DNA from: Chryseolinea soli
GTDB taxonomy: Bacteria > Bacteroidota > Bacteroidia > Cytophagales > Cyclobacteriaceae
Reading direction: 5' to 3'
Assembly: GCF_003589925.1 (NCBI RefSeq)
Contig: NZ_CP032382.1
Span: 5,952,001 to 6,016,000 of the forward strand
DNA length: 64,000 nt
In this document: positions 27,860-35,156 of the stretch, piece after piece
How the letters are laid out: each line of letters begins with the position of its first letter
Numbering within the stretch: the stretch's first letter is position 1
Made by a program: the position numbers and the translations under genes
Notes under the pieces: generated by a model
What the model saw: the letters and a program-made list of their open reading frames with translations, nothing else
The model's database searches: none
Told to the model about the DNA's origin: nothing

Positions 27860-28996
27860 ATGACAAAGACTTCCATACGCGTACTGCTCGCGATTTTATT
27901 CGTATCGTCAAAATTGCAGGCACAGTCTGTTGCCGTCGCTGACCTGCAGAACTGGCCTAAAGGAGCTTCACCGCTGGAAATTGGAAAACGTGTGGCCGAT
28001 CGCTTCATCGCTACGCCCCACCCGAATTTTGGACGGCCCACACCACCCAAGGTCATTACCTACCCGGAAGTTTGCGCCTGGTATGGTGCGCTTAAATTTT
28101 CGCAGGGGAGCAAAGACGAAAAATTAAAACAAGCGCTGGTAGCGCGTTTCGAACTTTTCTTTGGACCAGAAGCGAGTATGGTACCCGTGCCGGATCACGT
28201 AGATTATTGTGTATTCGGGTCCATACCACTGGAGCTCTATACGCAAACCAAAGAGCAACGGTACCTGGACATGGGAAAAAATATGGCCGATAAGCAATGG
28301 GGGCCTCCGGAAGGCCCTCGTGTAAAACCGGAGTCGCAAGGGTTTTATGACAAGGGATATACCTGGCAGACACGTTTGTGGATTGACGATATGTTCATGA
28401 TCACCGCCGTACAGGCACAAGCCTTTCGCGCTACCGGCGACAGAAAATATATCGACCGGGCGGCGCGGGAAATGGTGATGTACCTCGATTCCCTGCAGCG
28501 CGACAATGGCCTTTTCTATCACGCTCCCGATGTTCCGTTTTTCTGGGGCCGGGGCGATGGGTGGATGGCTGCCGGAACAGCAGAGCTGCTTCGTTCGGTG
28601 CCGGCCGATAATCCGGATCGTCCGCGAATTATGGAAGGCTATAAGAAAATGATGGCGTCGCTCTTAAAATACCAGGATGAAAAAGGGATGTGGCACCAGT
28701 TGATCGACGACCCGGAATCCTGGCCGGAAACCTCGTGCACCGGTATGTTCGCCTTCGCCATGATCACCGGGGTGCGGAACGGCTGGCTGGATCAGAAGAC
28801 CTACGGGGCCGCTGCACGGAAAGCCTGGCTTGGGTTGATTTCGTATATCGACGAAAATGGAGACATCCGGGAAGTGTGTCAGGGAACCAATAAAAAGAAT
28901 GACCGCCAATATTATCTTGACCGGCAACGTATCACAGGCGATATGCATGGTCAGGCTCCGGTGCTTTGGTGTGCTGCCGCCCTTTTGCAAAAGTAA
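27860..28996 (+). CDS. GH105 family unsaturated uronyl hydrolase
   Basis: This 378-aa protein has a signal peptide (TSIRVLLAILFVSSKLQAQ) and an (alpha/alpha)6 barrel. The active-site motif TWQTRLWIDDMFMITAVQAQAF contains the catalytic Asp of GH105. The later FFWGRGDGWMAAGTAELL and CTGMFAFAMITGVRNGWL are also family hallmarks. GH105 enzymes hydrolyse the C4-C5 unsaturated galacturonyl or glucuronyl residue made by lyases, releasing a product that opens to a keto-acid. Here it is last in the susC-to-GH105 operon, following the frameshifted GH88 gene; it could partly compensate for loss of that gene. A hairpin (29010-29034) follows. Confidence 0.92.
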   Translation: MTKTSIRVLLAILFVSSKLQAQSVAVADLQNWPKGASPLEIGKRVADRFIATPHPNFGRPTPPKVITYPEVCAWYGALKFSQGSKDEKLKQALVARFELFFGPEASMVPVPDHVDYCVFGSIPLELYTQTKEQRYLDMGKNMADKQWGPPEGPRVKPESQGFYDKGYTWQTRLWIDDMFMITAVQAQAFRATGDRKYIDRAAREMVMYLDSLQRDNGLFYHAPDVPFFWGRGDGWMAAGTAELLRSVPADNPDRPRIMEGYKKMMASLLKYQDEKGMWHQLIDDPESWPETSCTGMFAFAMITGVRNGWLDQKTYGAAARKAWLGLISYIDENGDIREVCQGTNKKNDRQYYLDRQRITGDMHGQAPVLWCAAALLQK

Positions 28997-29009
28997 AGAG
29001 CCCAACGCC

Positions 29010-29034
29010 GTTGTTGGTGTTCTTCACCAACAAC
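29010..29034. repeat. 10-bp-stem hairpin after the PUL operon
   Basis: GTTGTTGGTG (29010-29019) and CACCAACAAC (29025-29034) are perfectly complementary with a TTCTT loop. It begins 14 nt after the GH105 stop, but no T tract follows, so Rho-independent termination is uncertain. The rest of 28997-29273 has no credible gene and no similarity to repeat copy A. Confidence 0.6.
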
Positions 29035-29273
29035 ATTGACTGCGAATCCCTATAAATGATCGAGCCACCATGTTATGACGGTCTTGGCCAAGAACATCAA
29101 TGCGGGCGGACAAATGAAAGCCGTAACCGCCGGTGTAATGTCGGCGCGCGAGCAAAGGGCTTGAATCGATGGGTGTGGATATAAAGACGTGAGACTGCTC
29201 ACAGAAATCTGGACTTATTAAGGCCAAGGCGCAGCTCATGGCGCCGGTTAAGGCTGGCGCGGTGTTGTTTTGT

Positions 29274-29440
29274 CGGCCCCCCTCGGAGGCCTCGGGGCCG
29301 GGCTATCCGTTCCAAGTCCTCGCCCTGCCGCACCTGCCCATCCGTCGCTGTGGGCTTTCCACTGCTATCCCTGGCCGGGCGACTGGCCCATTTTTAGTTG
29401 AGACAGGGTAAGATCTTCTTTCCGTCGAAGGCACAAAGTC
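29274..29440. repeat. Non-coding intergenic repeat, copy B
   Basis: This is the second copy of the element at 9224-9392, in the same orientation, with the first 52 nt identical and the same 7-bp GC inverted repeat at its start. It lies between the GH105 gene and the 3' end of the opposing GH29 gene. The two copies bracket a 20-kb block containing the AT-rich orphan genes, the HTCS and the main PUL operon. Confidence 0.85.
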
Positions 29441-29522
29441 AAACACCCCCGACGTATAAAAAGCTGTGGCAAGAAATGTTGCTATCAAAAAACGCATTGA
29501 AAAATCAGGAGGCAGTTTCTTT

Positions 29523-30947
29523 TCAATCAAGTTCCCCTGCTTTCATCTTTTCCTTTTTACCGGCGACTACGCCATCCGTCATTCCTTTCAGCTCAAGTTT
29601 GATAACCGTGGCAACCGGATCAGAAGCTTTTTCAGGTAGTGTTATCACCAATCCCATTTCGTCTGTTTTTGTTTTCACGGCTTTACCATCCGCCAGAAGT
29701 TTTGCAGACGTGATCTTGTTCTTCAACCCAGGCACCACCAGGTGGCCATCTTTTGGCCATTCAAAGACGGACAGATAAAGCGTTGTGTTCCCGTTTTTCT
29801 CCTTGCGGGTGCAACGTCCCCACGGCAGTGGCGCCAGCGGACTTGCCTTCGTTGCATAAATGGATTCGCCGTTTACTTTCATCCACGCTCCGATTGCCTT
29901 CAGGCTTTCGACACTTTGGATTGGAAATTCTCCATCCGCTTTCGGTCCTACGTTCAGTAAATAGTTTCCGCCCTTTGAAGCAATGTCTATAAGATTACGG
30001 ATCATGGTTTCAGAACTCTTCCATTTATCCGCATAGCTTTTATAGCCCCATGTTTCGTTCATGGTCATACAGGTTTCCCAATCTTTTCCATCCAGCTCTT
30101 TCAGGTCCGGGATGCGTTGCTCCGGAGTTTTATAATCGCCGGGAAAATTCGGGCGCTTCAGCCGGTCGTTCGTAATGATGTTGGGTTGCAACGCCAATAC
30201 TTTCTGGAATTTTTCGGCATACTCATCGGTCATGCCTGTTGGTGTATCCCACCAGAGAACGGCTACGTCGCCATAGTTGGTCAGCAGTTCTTTTACCTGT
30301 GGCACGGCTACTTCGTCAATATATTCCGACATTGTTTTTGTGGTCTGCGCCGGATCCCAATGGCCGCTGTTGGCAAGCGTGTATGCATCGATCCGCGCGC
30401 TGTCCGGATTGTCCCATCCCTCTTTTGCTACCTTTCGCGCCGCTGCACCCCCTGGGTTGTTCCAGTCTTGTGCGTGAGAATAGTAAAGGCCTAATTTGAT
30501 CCCGTATTTATGGCAGGCTTCCGCCAACGGCTTGATGAGGTCCTTTCCATAGGGAGTGGCATCCACCATATCCCATTTGCTGGCCTTCGAATCGAATAAA
30601 GCAAAACCATCGTGGTGCTTGGCGGTGATGACGATGTACTTCATGCCGGCATCCTTCGCCATTTTCACCCACGCCTCGGCATCGTATTTTACAGGGTTGA
30701 ATTGTTTTGCAAACGCCTGGTAATCGGCTACGGGAATTTTCCCGCGGTTCATGATCCATTCGCCAATGCGGTTGATCTTCTGACCGTTATACGTACCGGC
30801 CGGCACGGCATAAACGCCCCAGTGAATGAACATTCCAAAGCGTGCCTCACGCCACCACGCCATGCGCTTATCGGTGTCCGTGGTTTGCGCAAAGAGCGCC
30901 TGGGTTATGCTGATGATGGTGATGGTAATTAGAAAAATCTTTTTCAT
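29523..30947 (-). CDS. GH29 family alpha-L-fucosidase
   Basis: This 474-aa secreted enzyme has the signal peptide MKKIFLITITIISITQALFA. The (beta/alpha)8 domain carries the family opening WWREARFGMFIHWGVYAVPAG, then YIVITAKHHDGFALFDSKAS and KLGLYYSHAQDW. The nucleophile Asp lies in AVLWWDTPTGM. The C-terminal part is the beta-sandwich. GH29 enzymes are retaining and remove alpha-linked L-fucose. It is transcribed toward the PUL operon and separated from it by repeat copy B, but its function fits the PUL: with GH95 it gives two fucosidases of different mechanism. A hairpin of ATCTGCG-type sequence lies 50-95 nt upstream of its start. Confidence 0.95.
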   Translation of the reverse strand: MKKIFLITITIISITQALFAQTTDTDKRMAWWREARFGMFIHWGVYAVPAGTYNGQKINRIGEWIMNRGKIPVADYQAFAKQFNPVKYDAEAWVKMAKDAGMKYIVITAKHHDGFALFDSKASKWDMVDATPYGKDLIKPLAEACHKYGIKLGLYYSHAQDWNNPGGAAARKVAKEGWDNPDSARIDAYTLANSGHWDPAQTTKTMSEYIDEVAVPQVKELLTNYGDVAVLWWDTPTGMTDEYAEKFQKVLALQPNIITNDRLKRPNFPGDYKTPEQRIPDLKELDGKDWETCMTMNETWGYKSYADKWKSSETMIRNLIDIASKGGNYLLNVGPKADGEFPIQSVESLKAIGAWMKVNGESIYATKASPLAPLPWGRCTRKEKNGNTTLYLSVFEWPKDGHLVVPGLKNKITSAKLLADGKAVKTKTDEMGLVITLPEKASDPVATVIKLELKGMTDGVVAGKKEKMKAGELD

Positions 30948-31318
30948 GGGGCCATTCGTGTTGGTTCCTTGTTGAAATCAGTTTCCCTCAGATCTCGCAG
31001 ATGGCTGCAGATCAAAGACAGGAAAATCTGCGATCATCTGCGGGAAAAAAATTAATACTCCTGGTGTATTAGACCCGCTACCCAGTGAGACGAAAAAAAG
31101 TGAGAACCACCCCATCCTTCTATGTAATTATTAGGGGGTATTTGGAGGGGAATTGGCCATTTATAAAATCCATTACACAAAGGGCAAAAAGGCGACACAA
31201 AGAACTTTACAGCGATCCGTATTCTATGAAGAAATTTTTTATGTCACCCTGTAAGGAGTTTACATCACGACAGATGTTTATCTTTCCAACGAAGCCCGGG
31301 CAAGAATGTCTTTGAAAA
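30948..31318. other. 371-nt gap with an ATCTGCG-type inverted repeat
   Basis: No credible gene; a 76-codon frame at 31085-31315 has no protein-like features. The segments 30996-31012 and 31026-31042 are imperfectly reverse-complementary (13 of 17 positions) and contain ATCTGC twice each on one strand, forming a stem with a 13-nt loop. A/T-rich sequence follows. It lies in the 5' region of GH29. Confidence 0.55.
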
Positions 31319-31873
31319 ATGATACTCGAATATAGATTAAGCAATAGGCAGCGCTGGAAATATATTTTCCTTCCCTTGATGAAACTATTGGCTGTAATGG
31401 TGATGATCACAATCGTGGGTGCCCTGTGGTTTGATGTAAGAACAGATCACTTACTGTTCGTAGCTGGTTTTACGTGGTTGTGGGCCTTTGTAATGCATTT
31501 TCTGCCGTTGTTGATCATGGCAGTCCGCCATAGCCGGCGAAGTGCGGGTTCGTCGTTTGCGATCGATACGGTGAACAACACCTATCACTATGAGGAAAAG
31601 GATAGGTCGCTATCGTTTCGATCCGATGAAATCGACAAAGTAATCGTAGTGGTTTCTCCGCCGAAGTATGATCAACGGATGGATATCAGTGGCTTTGGTT
31701 ATTTTTTTTATTGGAAGATTAAGCTGGCGAATGACAGGACGTTGTCAATTTCATGCATGCTCTTCGATGTTGATAGTTTTACAGGAAAGGAGCTGACGCG
31801 GGAAAAGCAATTGTTTCCCATCCCGCCATCCAATCAGGGCCTTTGGCTACCGCGAGATGGAAAGAAGGGTTGA
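31319..31873 (+). CDS. Hypothetical membrane protein with two helices and a PH-like C-terminal half
   Basis: I do not recognise a named family. The 184-aa product has two adjacent hydrophobic helices (IFLPLMKLLAVMVMITIVGAL and LLFVAGFTWLWAFVMHFLPL, about 18-70). A soluble beta-rich half follows (FAIDTVNNTYHYEEKDRSLSF, then IDKVIVVVSPPKYDQRMDI). That layout recalls bacterial PH/YcxB-like membrane proteins, but the match is only by eye. The gene is flanked upstream by 371 nt of non-coding DNA and is convergent with the dehydrogenase gene, 11 nt away. Confidence 0.7.
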   Translation: MILEYRLSNRQRWKYIFLPLMKLLAVMVMITIVGALWFDVRTDHLLFVAGFTWLWAFVMHFLPLLIMAVRHSRRSAGSSFAIDTVNNTYHYEEKDRSLSFRSDEIDKVIVVVSPPKYDQRMDISGFGYFFYWKIKLANDRTLSISCMLFDVDSFTGKELTREKQLFPIPPSNQGLWLPRDGKKG

Positions 31874-31884
31874 TGATAGCTTGA

Positions 31885-32775
31885 TCACTTTTTGAATTGA
31901 GGTGCCACCACAAGCTCCTTACTGCCCGCCGCGTAAGCATAAAATCCTGTCCCGGATTTCACACCACGATGCCCGGCCTGCACCATATTCACCAGCAGGG
32001 GACACGGCGCATATTTCGGATTGCCAAACCCCTGGAACAGTACTTGTAAAATGGCCAGGCAAACATCCAACCCAATAAAATCAGCCAGTTGCAACGGCCC
32101 CATAGGGTGGGCCATGCCCAGCTTCATCACCGTGTCGATCTCTTCCACACCGGCCACGCCTTCGTGCAACGAGCAGATGGCCTCGTTGATCATTGGCATC
32201 AGGATGCGATTGGCCACAAAACCAGGATAGTCATTCACCTCGACCGGGACTTTGCCCAGGGCGCGCGAAAGCTCCATCACCGTTTGCGTCACCGCGTCGG
32301 TCGTCGTGTAGCCCCGGATCACTTCCACCAGTTTCATCAGCGGAACGGGATTCATAAAATGCATGCCGATTACTTTCCCTGGCCGTTTCGTAACCGAAGC
32401 GATCTTCGTGATGGAGATGGACGATGTGTTGGACGCAAGTAGGGCTTCAGGTGCAGCGTGGGCATCGAGCTCCCGGAAGATATTCAATTTCAGATCCACG
32501 TTCTCCGTGGCCGCTTCCACCACCAGTTCGGCCTGGGCAATGCCCGCCTTCAGATCGGTGAACGGAGTGATCAGCGACAATGCCTGTTGTTTGTTCTCCG
32601 CCGTCAACGTGGCCTTTTCCACCTGGCGCGACAGGTTCTTGTCGATAGTGGCCAACGCTTTTTTCAGGGCGTCTTCCGACACATCGATCAGCGATACCTT
32701 GTAGCCATATTGAGCAAAAACGTGGGCGATACCATTTCCCATGGTGCCCGAACCGATAACAGCAATGTTCTTCAT
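31885..32775 (-). CDS. hbd: 3-hydroxybutyryl-CoA (3-hydroxyacyl-CoA) dehydrogenase
   Basis: This 296-aa cytoplasmic enzyme oxidises 3-hydroxyacyl-CoA with NAD+, or runs in reverse. The N-terminal Rossmann motif is IAVIGSGTMGNGIAHVFAQYG with the acidic ligand in SLIDVSEDAL. The active-site His lies in VIGMHFMNPVPLMKLVEVI, with the Ser/Asn region in LLASNTSSISITKIA. The C-terminal helical domain shows DYPGFVANRILMPMINEA and GMAHPMGPLQLADFIGLDV. The length is that of single-domain HBD/PaaH. No other beta-oxidation gene is adjacent, so its pathway here (fatty acid, butyrate or phenylacetate) is not fixed by context. Confidence 0.93.
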   Translation of the reverse strand: MKNIAVIGSGTMGNGIAHVFAQYGYKVSLIDVSEDALKKALATIDKNLSRQVEKATLTAENKQQALSLITPFTDLKAGIAQAELVVEAATENVDLKLNIFRELDAHAAPEALLASNTSSISITKIASVTKRPGKVIGMHFMNPVPLMKLVEVIRGYTTTDAVTQTVMELSRALGKVPVEVNDYPGFVANRILMPMINEAICSLHEGVAGVEEIDTVMKLGMAHPMGPLQLADFIGLDVCLAILQVLFQGFGNPKYAPCPLLVNMVQAGHRGVKSGTGFYAYAAGSKELVVAPQFKK

Positions 32776-32840
32776 GCAAAAAGGATTTTAGGGTGCCTGA
32801 TTACGGAGGCAATATGGGCAAATGCCGCTAACGGAAAAAA

Positions 32841-33215
32841 TCAATCCTCGATGGCAAGCTCCTTGGCCAGGCCCATGGCATTGAACCGGATGGCCAGCCG
32901 TTTGGTCCCCGGCGTGGCCGATGCACAAGCGGGGGCGGGCTGAACAAAATAGTAGAAGAATTTCTGGTTGCGCTTATACAGCTCGTTCTGATCCGGCTTG
33001 CCCAACACGGCCACGATGTCGTCCTCGCTAAGGGCCAGCAGTTTATCCTTTTGTTGTTCGATCAACGCGGCCATGGCCATGCGCTTGTCGCCGCAGGCAT
33101 TCTTGTCGTCTTTCCAGGCGGCGAGATCGACACCGTCCAGGGTGGGCAACGCTTTGCCGCACGACCCGAGCAAACTTCCCACAACCACCACACTAAGCCA
33201 AAGCCATCTGCGCAT
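32841..33215 (-). CDS. Small lipoprotein, possibly SmpA/BamE-like fold
   Basis: The 124-aa product has a lipoprotein signal with lipobox LLGSC (VVVVGSLLGSCGKALPTLDG). The mature part contains LSEDDIVAVLGKPDQNELYKRNQKFFYYF, quoted here in part (DDIVAVLGKPDQ), which resembles the helix-turn-strand of SmpA/BamE-type lipoproteins. Two Cys remain in the mature chain (NACGDKR and PAPACASA). Its start overlaps the last 23 nt of the sterol-desaturase gene, so the two are probably co-transcribed. Function is unknown. Confidence 0.75.
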   Translation of the reverse strand: MRRWLWLSVVVVGSLLGSCGKALPTLDGVDLAAWKDDKNACGDKRMAMAALIEQQKDKLLALSEDDIVAVLGKPDQNELYKRNQKFFYYFVQPAPACASATPGTKRLAIRFNAMGLAKELAIED

Positions 33216-34443
33216 ATCTCTTTTGAATAAAATAAAACCAGCTGGCCGAGATCAGAAAGTAGGCAGCGGCGAGCAAATATAGCCAGGAAGCCCAGTTGTT
33301 CATAAAACAAAGCACAACCAATAGCCCCGGGAAAACAAAAATCCGCACCCACTCCAAATACTTTGCCCAGGCCCGGTTCTCGAACAAAACCCCGGCATTG
33401 ACCACGACCACGCACACCAGCAAGCTGATAAACCCCTTTTCGGCCAGCGAAAACTTCCCGGCATTAAAAAGAAACAACGCGGTGCCTACCAGGCAAAGCA
33501 CATATTGAAAGACCACGTAGTAATTGAGCAGGGCAGGAGCGGGGGTGTCATATTTCTTATAGGTCGATTTGTCAACCGGCGGCGCCGGCCGGTAGCCCCC
33601 GAGGTAGTCGGGTAGCCAGCCTGGCTTTTTGAAGAGGTAGCGGAACTTGTCATACCACTTCGGGATGCGTTTCAGGTCGTGCGCCATTTCCACATAATGG
33701 CTCACGTTGGCGAAGACCGGGTTCCAACTGTTGATGGGTTTGGTGATGCCATAGGTCGGCTTCTCTTCTTCGGGTTGAAAGGTGCCGAACATCTTGTCCC
33801 AGATGATGAGTGAGCCCGCATGGTTCTTGTCGATGTATTTCGGATCGCGTCCGTGATGCACGCGGTGGTGCGAGGGCGTGTTGAAAACATACTCAAACCA
33901 TCCCATTTTGCCGATGGTCTCGGTGTGGATCCAGAACTGATAAAGCGTGTTTAGGGCCGATACAAGCGCAAAATGGAGCGTGTCGAACCCCAAAAAAGCA
34001 ATGGGAAGGCTAAACGCAAAGGTCCACACCACCTGCAGCGAGCTTTGCCGCAGCGCCACCGACAGGTTGTATTCTTCGCTTTGATGATGCACCACATGCC
34101 CGCCCCAAAACAGGTTGATCTCGTGGCTCATGCGATGGGCCCAATAGTAGGCCAGATCCACCAAAAGGAATAAAACGAGCCAATAGATCACTTTCCCGCC
34201 GGTGGGCAGCGTCCCGAGGTTCCACGAAAAGAAGGCAAAATTTTCAAACAGGACCTGGTAAATGCCGATGGCAAAGATCTTCAAAAACAACCCCGACAAC
34301 TGCGAGGTGATGCCGCAGCTCAGGTTGGCAATGGCATCGGGCAAGCGGTAAAGATCCTTGTGGGTGAATCGCTCCACCACCAATTCAATCCCGATGAGAA
34401 TGAAAAAAATAGGGATGGATAAAACAATCGGGTTTACGTTCAA
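33193..34443 (-). CDS. Sterol desaturase / fatty acid hydroxylase superfamily membrane protein
   Basis: This 416-aa integral membrane protein carries the His motifs that hold a di-iron centre: AHRMSHE (about 105), HVVHH (about 118) and HRVHHGRDP (about 196). These are the hydroxylase-superfamily pattern, with more hydrophobic helices at both ends. By family, it hydroxylates or desaturates a lipid (sterol-like, carotenoid, or fatty acyl/ether lipid) with O2 in the inner membrane. The C-terminal extension of about 120 aa with several helices is typical of Bacteroidota members. Substrate is unknown. Its 3' end overlaps the start of the downstream lipoprotein gene. Confidence 0.9.
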   Translation of the reverse strand: MNVNPIVLSIPIFFILIGIELVVERFTHKDLYRLPDAIANLSCGITSQLSGLFLKIFAIGIYQVLFENFAFFSWNLGTLPTGGKVIYWLVLFLLVDLAYYWAHRMSHEINLFWGGHVVHHQSEEYNLSVALRQSSLQVVWTFAFSLPIAFLGFDTLHFALVSALNTLYQFWIHTETIGKMGWFEYVFNTPSHHRVHHGRDPKYIDKNHAGSLIIWDKMFGTFQPEEEKPTYGITKPINSWNPVFANVSHYVEMAHDLKRIPKWYDKFRYLFKKPGWLPDYLGGYRPAPPVDKSTYKKYDTPAPALLNYYVVFQYVLCLVGTALFLFNAGKFSLAEKGFISLLVCVVVVNAGVLFENRAWAKYLEWVRIFVFPGLLVVLCFMNNWASWLYLLAAAYFLISASWFYFIQKRYAQMALA

Positions 34444-34482
34444 GGCTATTTATCCTTTAATTTGCACCCAAATTTAACAAAC

Positions 34483-34917
34483 ATGGGGTTAAAGATTTTA
34501 AAGGGCATTTGGTTTCTTTCGGTGATCGTGGTAGTGGTAAATGCCCTGTACGTTTATGCAAGCCTTCCGGAACATGTTGTTATTCAGGAGGAAGCAACGG
34601 GCATGACGGCCATTGGCCGCGACCCGTTCTTCTATGGCGCCATCTCCTTTATCATCCTCACCAACGCCCTGGTCTTCCTCATCGCCAAAGTATTTGCCCA
34701 CCGGCCCGACTTCCGGACCTGGTTTTACGGCTTTATGGTGGTGCTGAATATCTTTTTTGTGATGTCATTGAGCTTTATATCCCTGTACAACAGCAACGAG
34801 AAATTCGACTACAGCCGGATCGATTTCGCGATCTATGGAAGCGTGGCCCTGATCGTGGTGTGGGCCCTGGCGTGGCCGGTATATAGCCTGTACAGGAAAT
34901 TTGCAGTTAAATCTTAG
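34483..34917 (+). CDS. Small membrane protein with four helices, unknown function
   Basis: The protein is about 144 aa from the ATG at 34483 (MGLKILKGIWFLSVIVVVV). It contains four hydrophobic helices: ILKGIWFLSVIVVVVNALYVY, AISFIILTNALVFLIA, WFYGFMVVLNIFFVMSLSF and SVALIVVWALAWPVYSLY. The loop after helix 1 is acidic. I do not recognise a family. It is divergent from the sterol-desaturase gene (39 nt between starts), so both may share a control region. An AT-rich inverted repeat at 34946-34966 lies just after its stop. Confidence 0.72.
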   Translation: MGLKILKGIWFLSVIVVVVNALYVYASLPEHVVIQEEATGMTAIGRDPFFYGAISFIILTNALVFLIAKVFAHRPDFRTWFYGFMVVLNIFFVMSLSFISLYNSNEKFDYSRIDFAIYGSVALIVVWALAWPVYSLYRKFAVKS

Positions 34918-34945
34918 ATTAATACAATGTTTTTAAGTGTCTGAC

Positions 34946-34966
34946 TATCACTAATTTATAGTGATA
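34946..34966. promoter_or_regulatory. 8-bp perfect inverted repeat between the membrane-protein gene and parE
   Basis: TATCACTA (34946-34953) and TAGTGATA (34959-34966) form a perfect dyad with a 5-nt ATTTA spacer. It could be an operator for the parE-parC operon (start 35157) or a weak terminator for the gene ending at 34917; the stem is AT-rich and T-rich sequence follows only later. Confidence 0.45.
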
Positions 34967-35156
34967 TAGTTAATGTATTTTTACAAATTAGAAACATGAA
35001 AAACGCTGGAACTGATTTCAAAAATTGTTTTATTCGTCGCGAATTGATCCATACGTTCAGGAATGCCCCCGGAAAGATGATTTCCGTGACTTTTTAAAAC
35101 GCAAGAATTGATTTTTTGAGCTTGTATCATTCTTTAACTTATTCCGGAAACGTGTT

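Noticed and set aside
31085..31315. 76-codon plus-strand frame upstream of the 184-aa membrane protein
   Set aside because: No signal, helix or domain pattern, and it lies in a region with a hairpin and promoter-like sequence.
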